Assembly: GCF_030413635.1 (NCBI RefSeq)
Contig: NZ_CP129235.1
Span: forward strand, 620,001-684,000
Reading direction: 5' to 3'
Length of the DNA: 64,000 nucleotides
Source: Planococcus shenhongbingii
GTDB taxonomy: Bacteria; Bacillota; Bacilli; Bacillales_A; Planococcaceae
Part shown: positions 7,805 to 16,320 of the stretch, one piece after another
How the letters are laid out: every line of letters begins with the position of its first letter
Position numbering within the stretch: position 1 is the stretch's first letter
Position numbers and translations under genes: made by a program
The notes under the pieces: generated by a model
Database searches by the model: none
What the model saw: the letters and a program-made list of their open reading frames with translations, nothing else
What the model was told of the DNA's origin: nothing

Positions 7805-9273
7805 TGGTTATTGCAGTCCTTGTAATTTATATGATTTCTGTTATAGCGATTGGCTGGTATATGAAGTCACGCGTCCATAATGAGACCGATTATTTAGCAG
7901 CTGGAGGAAAGCTCGGCGTTTGGGTTGGGGGAGCGACTTTGGCGGCGACTCAGATGAGTGCAGGTACCGCAATTGGTTCCGTAGGTTTTCATTATCAAGT
8001 AGGCTACAACTACTCTTGGATTTGGATATCGATTTGGGCTTCTTGGGTAATCATGGCATTATTTATCGCCCCTAAGATGAAATCCTTTTTTAATACGCAT
8101 CGCGCATTGACCATTCCAGATCTGCTTGGAACACGTTTTGAAAGCAATGTGATTCGAGTTATCTCGGTGATCATTTTAATCATTTGTTTTGGGATGACCA
8201 TTGTAGCGGAACTGGTCGGAGGTTCTTATTTATTGAACGTAGTATTTGGACTGCCGGCAACTATAGGGGTGCTGATTCTGGCAGGGGTTTTCATTCTTTA
8301 TACGGTATTAGGCGGTCTATTTGCGATTGCTTATACGGATTTCCTTCAAATGATGATATTTGCCGTCGGCTTTTTGATTGCGGTTCCATTTGCTATATCG
8401 GCAGCCGGCGGATTCAGTGTGATGAATGAGAAGCTGGCAGCTATTGATCCGAACATTGTAGCAAACGGCATGCCTCCGGGAACTTTAACAGCCGTTTGTA
8501 TTTCTTTCTTTATCATGATGATCGGTTATCCAATTATCGCCATCCGTTTTTATTCGATCAAAGACAATAAAACAATCAGACGCGCGGTCGGGGTTTCTTT
8601 TATCTTCCAAGCAATCATTGCAGTTTCCGTCAGCCTTCTTGGTGTCAGTGCGCGAATCCTCTATCCTAATTTATCAACGCCTGACTTGGCCAGCGCAACA
8701 ATTGCAATGGATTTATTGCCGGCCTTACTCGGCGGTCTCCTATTAGCAGCAATTCTTGCAGCCATCCAGTCTACGGTTAGTGCCATCTTGCTCATGTTAG
8801 GAAGCGGAATTTCCCATGACATTATGAAAGTGGTTATGAAAAGAGAAATGAGTGAAAAGCAGCAATTAAAAGTGACAAGAATTGTAGTGCTGATTATGGG
8901 TATACTGCCGATTCCCTTCGCTTTAAACCCTCTTCCATTAATTCAGCAAATCTGGATTAACGCTGCTGCCATGATCGGTTCTTCTTTCGCAGTCTCGATC
9001 TTTTTTGGCCTTTATTGGAAGAGAGCTACTACTGCAGGAGCGATTACATCGATGGTAGGCGGTATAGTAAGTGCGGTTATCTGGTTATGGTTAGGAAACC
9101 CCTTCGGAATTGAGGCAGTATACATTAGCGTACCAATCAGTTTGTTGAGTATGATTATCGTCAGCTTGCTGACTAAGCCGGTGTCGAGAAAAGCGTTGGA
9201 GCCATTTTTCAAGGATGTTGGAAGTACACCTAGCAACGAGACAGTCATGAACTATTCGAAAAAGCCATTATGA
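7804..9273 (+). CDS. sodium:solute symporter (SSS family)
   Basis: 489-aa polytopic membrane protein with about 13 hydrophobic segments, the usual SSS (LeuT-fold) size. Family features include the N-terminal DYLAAGGKLG after the first helix, ATQMSAGTAIG in the substrate/sodium region, YTVLGGLFAIAYTDFLQ and the Ser-rich IQSTVSAILLMLGSG. It is expected to import a small organic solute with Na+. The substrate is unknown; its amidase and racemase neighbours point to an amide, hydantoin or amino-acid derivative. It is preceded by a one-base-overlapping accessory gene and followed 23 bases later by the second amidase, in the sigma-54 unit starting at 6733. Confidence 0.92.
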   Translation: MVIAVLVIYMISVIAIGWYMKSRVHNETDYLAAGGKLGVWVGGATLAATQMSAGTAIGSVGFHYQVGYNYSWIWISIWASWVIMALFIAPKMKSFFNTHRALTIPDLLGTRFESNVIRVISVIILIICFGMTIVAELVGGSYLLNVVFGLPATIGVLILAGVFILYTVLGGLFAIAYTDFLQMMIFAVGFLIAVPFAISAAGGFSVMNEKLAAIDPNIVANGMPPGTLTAVCISFFIMMIGYPIIAIRFYSIKDNKTIRRAVGVSFIFQAIIAVSVSLLGVSARILYPNLSTPDLASATIAMDLLPALLGGLLLAAILAAIQSTVSAILLMLGSGISHDIMKVVMKREMSEKQQLKVTRIVVLIMGILPIPFALNPLPLIQQIWINAAAMIGSSFAVSIFFGLYWKRATTAGAITSMVGGIVSAVIWLWLGNPFGIEAVYISVPISLLSMIIVSLLTKPVSRKALEPFFKDVGSTPSNETVMNYSKKPL

Positions 9274-9296
9274 AAAGTTGAAGAGGAGGGATTCTT

Positions 9297-10658
9297 TTGC
9301 CCATCAACAATATAAAAGAATTATTATTTGAATCAATCGAAGAAATTGGCTTGCTTTATAGAAAAAAAGAAGTTTCTCCAGTAGAAGTGACAGAAGCAAC
9401 TTTAGAGCGGCTGTATGCATTAGAACCTAAGTTGAATGCTTTCATCACGGTACTAGCCGACCAGGCGATGATGCAAGCCAAAGCGGCGGAGGCTGTTTTT
9501 GCGAGCGGCGGAGAAGCGGGGAGACTGGTCGGCATTCCCGTATCGGTCAAAGATATTTTTATGACAAAAGGAATCCGGACTTCTGTCGGTTCCCGGATTC
9601 TGAAAGACTATGTTCCCGATGAAGATGCCTTTGTTTATACAGCCTTGCTAGAAGCGGGGGCTGTCATCATCGGAAAGAATAATTTGCTGGAATTTGCATA
9701 TGGATCCGTCCATCCGGATTACGGTCAATGCAATAATCCGTGGGACGTCAACCGTACGGCAGGCGGTTCAAGTACTGGCTCTGCTGCTTCAGTCGGAGCT
9801 GGAATCGGTTTTGCCTCTATCGGAACAGATACAGGCGGATCAATCCGGGTCCCGGCTTCTTTTTGCGGGATTGTCGGATTGAAGCCGACTTATGGTACAG
9901 TGCCCTCACAAGGGTTATTTCCTTTATCCCAGTCATTGGACCATATCGGGCCATTAACAAGGACCGTGCGCGATAATGCAGCTGTTTTGGAAACCATTTC
10001 TTCTAAGGCATTCGATTTCAATTCCGCGTTTTCTGGCGGCATCAAAGGTCTCAAAGTGGGCGTCATCCAGGCCTTGATGGACACGGTCACCAATCCGGAA
10101 GTCCTGTCTTTAATAGCCAAAGCAATTGAACGTCTAAGAGACTTGGGAGCTGACATTCAAGAAGCGGAAATTCCGGGGATCGAGAAAATCGAAAGCGCAG
10201 CATTAATACTCGTTTTAGCGGAAGCATCAGCCATCCATAAAGAATGGTATGACACGAGAGAAGCTGATTATAATCCGGCCACTTACGCCAATCTAAAAGC
10301 CGGTTTTGGCATTTCAGCGGTAAGTTATTTGGAAACACTGGAGAAACAGAAGCAATTCAAGAAACTGGTCGATGAAGCTTTAAAGCAGGCAGATGTCTTG
10401 GTATGCCCGACGATGGCCTACCCAGCTACGGAGAAAGATCCCTCTTTTGAAAATGGAGATATCGATGTGTCGCGGCGTACCATTCCTTTTAATTTTTCAG
10501 GACACCCCGCTATATCGGTACCTGCAGGAAATACAGCATCAGAAAATTTGCCTGTGGGCCTTCAAATTATTGGCCGTTACCACGATGAAGCAACTGTTTA
10601 TAAAGTAGCCGATGCTTTTCAGCAAGCGACCGGCGGGTATAAGTTGCCGCCCATCTGA
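9297..10658 (+). CDS. amidase (amidase-signature family), copy 2
   Basis: 453-aa paralogue of the 5338-6714 amidase, alignable without gaps through at least residue 190. K85, the cis-Ser near 158 in GGSSTGS and S182 in TDTGGSIR are at identical positions, and long identical blocks such as VHPDYGQCNNPWD occur in both. The start is TTG at 9297 with GAGGAGGG 6 bases before. It is the last gene of the second sigma-54 unit and is followed by a strong terminator. Divergence is spread along the protein, so duplication is not very recent. The two copies may differ in substrate or stereochemistry (inference). Confidence 0.88.
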   Translation: MPINNIKELLFESIEEIGLLYRKKEVSPVEVTEATLERLYALEPKLNAFITVLADQAMMQAKAAEAVFASGGEAGRLVGIPVSVKDIFMTKGIRTSVGSRILKDYVPDEDAFVYTALLEAGAVIIGKNNLLEFAYGSVHPDYGQCNNPWDVNRTAGGSSTGSAASVGAGIGFASIGTDTGGSIRVPASFCGIVGLKPTYGTVPSQGLFPLSQSLDHIGPLTRTVRDNAAVLETISSKAFDFNSAFSGGIKGLKVGVIQALMDTVTNPEVLSLIAKAIERLRDLGADIQEAEIPGIEKIESAALILVLAEASAIHKEWYDTREADYNPATYANLKAGFGISAVSYLETLEKQKQFKKLVDEALKQADVLVCPTMAYPATEKDPSFENGDIDVSRRTIPFNFSGHPAISVPAGNTASENLPVGLQIIGRYHDEATVYKVADAFQQATGGYKLPPI

Positions 10659-10663
10659 ATTTT

Positions 10664-10705
10664 AAAAGCTACGCAGAAGCCTAGAGCTTTTGCGTAGCTT
10701 TTTTT
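10664..10705 (+). terminator. Rho-independent terminator after amidase 2
   Basis: Stem AAAAGCTACGCA / TGCGTAGCTTTT with a 14-15 base loop, followed by a T run. It separates the sigma-54 operon from rpoN. Confidence 0.85.
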
Positions 10706-10812
10706 GATGTTTGATAATAAAATTAGAATATTCCGACCTCTTTATGGGAATGTGCTGCTAAATGCCCTCAAAAATGATTTTAAGAATAGTGAACTTGACG
10801 AGGAGGCTAGTT

Positions 10813-12129
10813 ATGGAACTTGTTCTTCATCAAAAACAAGAGCTGAATTTGTTTATGACATATAAGTTAAGGCAAGCTATTGAACTCTTACAGTATTCAA
10901 CTTATGACCTTTATCAGTATTTGATGGAACAAGAAATGGAGAATCCTTTAATCGAATTGAAAGAGCAAAAAAGTTCTGATCTATACGAAGGGACCTTAAA
11001 TAGAAGTTCAATCACTAGAAGTACTTCGGCTTCAGCAATTGAAATGAAACAAAGCAAAGAAGTGTGTATGAGAGATAAATTAATGCAGCAAGCCGAGATT
11101 TTCTATAGAGATGTACAGGACCTCAAAGTGATTGAATACATTATTTACAATATTGATGACAATGGGTACTTGAATTTTGCTGGAAATGAACAAGAACTTT
11201 CAGCGGTATTCAATGAAAACGAAATCAGCAGAGGAATTCAACTTCTGCAGGCGGTCGGTCCAGCGGGAATCGGAGCAAGAAATCTAAAAGAGTGCCTGCT
11301 GCTTCAGGTTAATGATGAATTTCCTGATAAAGAATTAATAGAATGTCTTATTGAGAATTTTTTGGAGTTACTGGCCAATAAGAAGTGGGAAGACATTGCA
11401 GCCCGGATGGGTATACCTTTAGGGAAAGTGAAAGAAATCCATGAATTGATGCTGACACTTAATCCTCGACCGTGTTCGTTTATCTCAGATTTTTCAATTC
11501 AATACGTAAATCCTGATATTATTGTGAAACCTAATGGAGCTGGCCTTTCTTTTTATCTGAACGATGGTTATTTGCCTGAGATTCATTTTAACGATCAGTA
11601 TTCAACCTTATTAAACCAGAATGATGAGACAGCTAAGTATCTTCAGGAAAAATATAAAAGCTACCAATGGCTTGTAAGCAGCCTCGAAAAACGGAGCGAG
11701 ACAATCAATAAAATTATGCAAGTACTTATAAAGAAACAGCAGAGGTTTTTTGCAGAAGGCCTTATTGCATTAGCTCCTTTGACATTGAAGGATGTTGCGG
11801 AAGAAATCGAGATGCATGAGTCAACGGTGTGCAGAGTAACGATGAACAAGTTTATTCAAACGCCTAAAGGAACTTTTGAACTTCGGGCATTATTCACCTC
11901 TAAATTAGAAACTTCGGATGGAAATTCTATCGCTCAAACAAAAGTGAAAATGCTTTTAAAAAGTTTAATAGAAGGAGAGAATAAATGCCAACCTTTATCC
12001 GATCAAAAAATTACGGATTATTTTAATGAGGAAAAAGGCATAAGGGTATCAAGGCGTACGATCAGCAAATATCGGGAAGAATTGAACATCCCTTCTTCAA
12101 GCAGAAGAAAGGAGCTAACTATAAAGTGA
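10813..12129 (+). CDS. rpoN: RNA polymerase sigma-54 factor
   Basis: Sigma-54 (RpoN/SigL), 438 aa from the ATG at 10813. Upstream in-frame codons from 10762 exist, but CGAGGAGG sits just before 10813 and the product then starts MELVLHQKQELNL like other RpoN proteins. Region I is Gln/Leu-rich (about 1-50). The core-binding domain spans the middle. The C-terminal DNA-binding helix-turn-helix includes TLKDVAEEIEMHESTVCR, and the RpoN box SRRTISKYRE lies near residues 413-422. It recognises -24/-12 promoters and depends on AAA+ activators. It has its own upstream region after a terminator and ends in a long hairpin. Its place beside two sigma-54 promoters suggests local pairing of factor and regulon. 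Confidence 0.95.
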   Translation: MELVLHQKQELNLFMTYKLRQAIELLQYSTYDLYQYLMEQEMENPLIELKEQKSSDLYEGTLNRSSITRSTSASAIEMKQSKEVCMRDKLMQQAEIFYRDVQDLKVIEYIIYNIDDNGYLNFAGNEQELSAVFNENEISRGIQLLQAVGPAGIGARNLKECLLLQVNDEFPDKELIECLIENFLELLANKKWEDIAARMGIPLGKVKEIHELMLTLNPRPCSFISDFSIQYVNPDIIVKPNGAGLSFYLNDGYLPEIHFNDQYSTLLNQNDETAKYLQEKYKSYQWLVSSLEKRSETINKIMQVLIKKQQRFFAEGLIALAPLTLKDVAEEIEMHESTVCRVTMNKFIQTPKGTFELRALFTSKLETSDGNSIAQTKVKMLLKSLIEGENKCQPLSDQKITDYFNEEKGIRVSRRTISKYREELNIPSSSRRKELTIK

Positions 12130-12147
12130 GGATTTATCTGAATAATG

Positions 12148-12210
12148 AACACCTCCTGAAGTCTATCGAATTGATGTAAATCTATTCGATAGACTTCAGG
12201 AGGTGTTTTT
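12148..12210 (+). terminator. very long perfect hairpin after rpoN
   Basis: A 24-bp perfect stem, arms 12148-12171 and 12184-12207 with a 12-base loop, followed by TTTTT. This is longer than usual for a terminator. The right arm contains AGGAGGTG and an ATG follows at 12211, but that frame stops after 18 codons, so no gene is claimed. It can work as a terminator for rpoN. Confidence 0.7.
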
Positions 12211-12236
12211 CATGGGACCAAAAGGAGCCTCATGGA

Positions 12237-12308
12237 TTATCCGGCTTCCTTCAAAGCTTCTTCTGTAAAAGGCGAAAAAGAAAACGCATACATTTTTTCA
12301 TCAAAATC
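12237..12308 (-). pseudogene. possible C-terminal gene remnant
   Basis: On the minus strand a protein-like tail of 23 residues (ending SPFTEEALKEAG then TAA at 12239-12237) is open back to an in-frame TAG at 12309-12311. It has no start of its own and partly lies under the nag promoter region. It looks like the 3' scrap of a lost gene, but I cannot name the family and it could be chance. Confidence 0.22.
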
Positions 12309-12312
12309 CTAA

Positions 12313-12348
12313 ATTGGTATAGACATCTATACATACTATCTTTATAGT
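12313..12348 (+). promoter_or_regulatory. sigma-A promoter of the nag operon with NagR-type operator
   Basis: -35 TAGACA (12320-12325), a 17-base spacer and -10 TATAGT (12343-12348). A partly palindromic ATTGGTATAGACATCTATAC (12313-12332) covers the -35. It resembles the TGGTATAGA-type sites bound by NagR/YvoA/DasR GntR repressors, and a NagR gene lies in the operon, so GlcNAc-6P or GlcN-6P-relieved autorepression is likely (inference). Confidence 0.62.
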
Positions 12349-12382
12349 AAAATTAAGACTAAGAAAAAAGAGGAGGATGAAT

Positions 12383-14290
12383 ATGTTCAGTTTTCTGCAG
12401 AAAATAGGGAAATCATTGATGTTCCCAATCGCTACCTTGCCGGCAGCGGCACTGCTTTTGCGCTTTGGCCAGGACGACTTGCTCGGCATCCCGTTCTTAT
12501 CAGCAGCGGGAGCGGGAATCATTGATAATTTAGCCATCATTTTTGCCATCGGGATCGCTTTCGGGCTTGCCCATGACAGCAACGGTGGAGCGGCGCTCGC
12601 AGGTGCCATTGCGTACCTGGTATTGACGTCCGCGATTGCAACAATCAATGAATCGATCAATATGGGCGTATTTGCCGGGATTCTCTCGGGGATTGTCGGA
12701 GGGCTATTATACAATAAATTCTATAATGTGAAATTCCCCGCGTGGCTGGCATTCTTTGGAGGCCGGCGCTTTGTCCCAATCATAACGGCGGCGACAATGA
12801 CTGTGTTGGCAGGAATTTTAGGTTATGCATGGCCGCCGGTCCAGGAAATGATTGACGGCGCTGGCGACTGGATTTTAAACGCCGGCATGTTCGGAGTCGG
12901 GGCTTATGGCTTCTTCAACCGTCTGCTTTTGCCGACCGGCTTGCACCACATCATCAATACAATTGTCTGGTTTGATTTTGGAACATTTACAGATGCCACT
13001 GGAGAAGTGGTGCGCGGTGAGATCAACCGTTTCTTAAAAGGAGACCCGACAGCGGGGCCGTTCCTTTCCGGCTTCTTCCCAATCATGATGTTCGGGCTGC
13101 CAGCAGCTTGTCTGGCGATGTATGCAGCGGCTAAAAAAGAACGCAAAGCAATCATCGGCGGGATGCTGTTCAGTATCGGTTTTACTTCTTTCCTGACAGG
13201 GATCACTGAACCGATCGAGTTTTCGTTCATGTTCTTATCGCCATTATTATATGTAGTCCATGCTTTATTGACAGGCGTTTCGATGATGATCGCGTATGCG
13301 CTGGATGTCCATCACGGTTTCGGATTCTCAGCGGGAGCCATCGACTTTATACTGAACTACGGACTGGCACAGAACCCGCTTGTTTTATTAGTGATGGGGC
13401 TCGGAACCGGCGTTATTTACTTTGCGATTTTCTACTTCCTGATTGTGAAACTGGATTTGAAAACGCCTGGGCGTGAAGACGAAGACGCTGAAGACGGCAA
13501 TGCGGATACAGGCAATAAAGGAATCGATATCAGAGCGTACCACACGATTGAAGCACTAGGCGGCAACGACAATATCGCGGCAGTCGACTACTGTACAACA
13601 CGACTGCGCCTGACTGTAAAAGATGCGGATAAAGTAAGTGAAAAAGACTTGAAGCGCCACGGAGCAATGGGGCTGATGAAGATCAATAAAACGAATGTCC
13701 AAGTGGTCATCGGTACAGCAGTTGAGTTCTTGGCGGATGCTATGAAGAACCGTTTGGCGAATGGCAACCCGACACCTGAAAGCTTGGACGTACCGGCTGA
13801 AGAACTGTCAACGGAGGCGGAGCTGGTCAAAGAAATCCGCGCAGAAGATTTTGGCATGCCGATTGATGGAAAAATCATTCCATTGAGTGAAGTGCCGGAT
13901 GAAGTATTTGCGAAAGAAATGATGGGGCCAGGGTTTGGCATAATTCCTTCAGGCAATACCCTTTATTCACCGGTGGACGGACAGGTTGTCACTGTATTCC
14001 CGACCAAACATGCCATTGGCATTGTGACGGACACAGGAGTCGAAATCTTGATCCATGTGGGTCTGGATACGGTGAAACTGAACGGCGAAGGCTTTGAGAC
14101 ATTGGTGGAACAAGGTCAGCTTGTCCAGCGCGGCGATGCGTTGCTGAAACTGAATCTTACCTACCTTGGGGGAAATGCATCTTCTGTTGTAACTCCAGTC
14201 ATTTTTACAAACTTAACAGGCCAGGAACTTGAAGTGTTGAAAACAGGTTCACAAAAGCAAGGTACGGTATCCATCTTAAAAATTCAATAA
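12383..14290 (+). CDS. nagE: PTS N-acetylglucosamine transporter subunit IICBA
   Basis: 635-aa fused PTS permease. The EIIC membrane domain covers about 1-360 and holds the hallmark GLHHIINTIVW and GITEPIEF. The EIIB domain is at about 385-470 with the phospho-Cys at 404 (DYCTTRLRLTV). The EIIA (Crr-like) domain follows at about 485-635 with His543 and the phospho-His558 (ILIHVGLDTV). It imports and phosphorylates GlcNAc to GlcNAc-6P. The ATG at 12383 is chosen over 12377 because the latter abuts the AGGAGG. It is transcribed from the operator-bearing promoter at 12320 and is followed by a terminator before nagA, so downstream genes probably receive partial read-through. Confidence 0.93.
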   Translation: MFSFLQKIGKSLMFPIATLPAAALLLRFGQDDLLGIPFLSAAGAGIIDNLAIIFAIGIAFGLAHDSNGGAALAGAIAYLVLTSAIATINESINMGVFAGILSGIVGGLLYNKFYNVKFPAWLAFFGGRRFVPIITAATMTVLAGILGYAWPPVQEMIDGAGDWILNAGMFGVGAYGFFNRLLLPTGLHHIINTIVWFDFGTFTDATGEVVRGEINRFLKGDPTAGPFLSGFFPIMMFGLPAACLAMYAAAKKERKAIIGGMLFSIGFTSFLTGITEPIEFSFMFLSPLLYVVHALLTGVSMMIAYALDVHHGFGFSAGAIDFILNYGLAQNPLVLLVMGLGTGVIYFAIFYFLIVKLDLKTPGREDEDAEDGNADTGNKGIDIRAYHTIEALGGNDNIAAVDYCTTRLRLTVKDADKVSEKDLKRHGAMGLMKINKTNVQVVIGTAVEFLADAMKNRLANGNPTPESLDVPAEELSTEAELVKEIRAEDFGMPIDGKIIPLSEVPDEVFAKEMMGPGFGIIPSGNTLYSPVDGQVVTVFPTKHAIGIVTDTGVEILIHVGLDTVKLNGEGFETLVEQGQLVQRGDALLKLNLTYLGGNASSVVTPVIFTNLTGQELEVLKTGSQKQGTVSILKIQ

Positions 14291-14359
14291 TAATCGAGAA
14301 AAACTTTGAATAGAGGAGCTTTATTCCGCTATTAGAAGCAAATCCAATCAGACAAAACA

Positions 14360-14396
14360 AAGCCAGGAATGTCATCCATGATTTTCCTGGTTTTTC
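14360..14396 (+). terminator. terminator between nagE and nagA
   Basis: CCAGGAA (14363-14369) pairs with TTCCTGG (14384-14390), then TTTTT. I saw no obvious promoter between it and nagA, so it may attenuate rather than fully stop transcription. Confidence 0.65.
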
Positions 14397-14414
14397 GTAA
14401 GGAGAGGCATTTTA

Positions 14415-15599
14415 ATGAAGAAAACCATTTTAATTTCCAATATTACCATTGCCGATTCGGTGGAAAAAAGCTTTATCGGAGACATTTTGCTGGAAGATGG
14501 GAAAATCACCGAAGCAGCCTCGTCGCTTTCAAAAAATGCTGATATCCATATAGATGCATCCGGCAAGAACTGGACAGTAGTCCCAGGGTTTATTGATGTG
14601 CATATCCACGGGGCTGCGGGATTTGATGTGATGGATGCGACAAAAGAAGCACTCAGTGGCATGGCCAGTGCATTGCCGCGAGAAGGTACGACGTGCTTTT
14701 TAGCGACAACGATGACACAATCAAAGGAGGCAATCTCAAAAGCATTGCAAAACGCCAGCTTTTTTCAAGCGGAAGAAACGCAGGCAGAAATGGTGGGCAT
14801 TCATCTGGAAGGGCCTTTTATTTCAGAGAAACAACCCGGTGCACAGCCGGTTGAACATATTACACCACCTTCTGAAGCGCTTTTTCAGAAATGGCAGAAG
14901 TTGAGCGGAAACCGCATTAAACTGGTGACGATGGCTCCGGAAACGGAAAGTGGCATCCATTTTATTGAACAAGTGACAGCAGATGGCGTGCTGGTGTCTA
15001 TCGGACATTCAGATGGCACTTGGCAGGAGATGCAGCAGGCGCTTCAAGCAGGAGCAAGCCATGTAACACATCTCTACAATCAAATGAGCCCGTTTCATCA
15101 CCGGGACCCGGGAGTCGTTGGAACAGCTCTGACAGAGGATCGCTTATCAGTGGAAATCATTGCTGATTTTATCCATAGCCATCCGAAGTCAGTTGAGCTG
15201 GCTTTTCGGCAGAAAGGGGCAGAACGCCTCATTTTAATCACCGATGCGATGCGGGCAAAAGGGCTTGAACCCGGTATATATGATTTGGCAGGGCAAGACG
15301 TTCTGGTAACCGAAACCGATGCCCGCCTCCAAAGCGGAGCTTTGGCCGGAAGCATTTTAACGATGGACACAGCATTGAGGAACGTCCAGTCGTGCACGGG
15401 CTGTTCGATTTCTGAACTCGTGGCGATGACATCTGCGAATGCGGCAAAAGAGCTGGGCTTATCCAATAAAGGCAGCATCAGAGCAGGGAAAGATGCGGAT
15501 CTTGTCATTTTAGATGAAAGTCTGAATGTCCAAATGACTATTTGCCGGGGAACGATTGCATACATCAAGGAGGGACATCATGAATATAGAAATAGTTGA
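14415..15599 (+). CDS. nagA: N-acetylglucosamine-6-phosphate deacetylase
   Basis: 394-aa amidohydrolase-superfamily enzyme converting GlcNAc-6P to GlcN-6P and acetate in the cytosol. Metal and active-site residues are in order: H63-x-H65 (PGFIDVHIHG), E132 in HLEGPF, H198 in GHSD, H219 in THLYNQM and catalytic D277 in LITDAM. Length is typical. The ATG follows AAGGAGAGG. The last 20 bases overlap nagB, as often seen in nagAB pairs, so the two are coupled. The substrate comes from the EIICBA upstream. Confidence 0.95.
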   Translation: MKKTILISNITIADSVEKSFIGDILLEDGKITEAASSLSKNADIHIDASGKNWTVVPGFIDVHIHGAAGFDVMDATKEALSGMASALPREGTTCFLATTMTQSKEAISKALQNASFFQAEETQAEMVGIHLEGPFISEKQPGAQPVEHITPPSEALFQKWQKLSGNRIKLVTMAPETESGIHFIEQVTADGVLVSIGHSDGTWQEMQQALQAGASHVTHLYNQMSPFHHRDPGVVGTALTEDRLSVEIIADFIHSHPKSVELAFRQKGAERLILITDAMRAKGLEPGIYDLAGQDVLVTETDARLQSGALAGSILTMDTALRNVQSCTGCSISELVAMTSANAAKELGLSNKGSIRAGKDADLVILDESLNVQMTICRGTIAYIKEGHHEYRNS

Positions 15600-16320
15600 A
15601 AATTACGATGAAATGAGCAAGCTCGCTGCTGAAATAGTGGAAAAGCAGGTCGTGAAAAATCCACGTTCAATTTTAGGACTGGCTACCGGTTCCACACCGA
15701 TGGGGCTTTATAGCAATATGATAGAGGGATTCAAGAACCGCGGAATCTCGTACAAGCAAGTGCGAACCATCAATTTGGACGAATACCTGGGGCTGAACCG
15801 CAATCATCCTAACAGCTACCACAGCTTCATGCATGAAAATTTATTCAAGCACTTGGATATTCAGATGCGCAATACATATTTGCCGGAAGGGCAGGCTGCT
15901 TCTGTAGATGAAGAATGCATGCGCTACGAAGCGCTCCTCGACCGGATAGGGCCTGTGCATCTGCAGATTCTCGGCATGGGAACAAACGGCCATATCGGCT
16001 TTAACGAACCGGGGACTCCTGAAGACAGCCTGACGCATTGCATCGAACTGGATGAATCGACCCGAAACAGCAATGCACGCTTTTTTGATTCATTGGATGA
16101 AGTGCCAACCCATGCCATCACGATGGGAATAGAATCTATTTTGAAAAGCGATAAAATCCTTTTGCTGGTATCCGGAAAGGAAAAAGCACAAGCTGTAAAA
16201 ATGTTGATGGAAGAGCCGATAAGTGAAGATTTTCCAGCCTCGTTTTTGTGGAAACACGAAGACGTAACGTTTATTGTTGACCAGGATGCTTATCATCTGG
16301 TAGAAACAGAAAGGCAGTGA
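15580..16320 (+). CDS. nagB: glucosamine-6-phosphate deaminase
   Basis: 246-aa enzyme that converts GlcN-6P to fructose-6P and ammonia. Motifs: LATGSTP phosphate loop near 34-40, D67 in NLDEY (proton transfer), and H138 and E143 in GHIGFNEPG. The start at 15580 is favoured over an upstream ATG at 15556 because AAGGAGGG lies just before it and the family begins MNIEIV-like. It overlaps nagA by 20 bases and its TGA overlaps the GTG of nagR. No C-terminal allosteric extension is seen, as in Bacillus-type enzymes. Confidence 0.95.
   Translation: MNIEIVENYDEMSKLAAEIVEKQVVKNPRSILGLATGSTPMGLYSNMIEGFKNRGISYKQVRTINLDEYLGLNRNHPNSYHSFMHENLFKHLDIQMRNTYLPEGQAASVDEECMRYEALLDRIGPVHLQILGMGTNGHIGFNEPGTPEDSLTHCIELDESTRNSNARFFDSLDEVPTHAITMGIESILKSDKILLLVSGKEKAQAVKMLMEEPISEDFPASFLWKHEDVTFIVDQDAYHLVETERQ

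Noticed and set aside
12211..12267. 18-codon ORF after the rpoN hairpin
   Set aside because: Its ribosome site is buried in a 24-bp stem and the product has no recognisable features.
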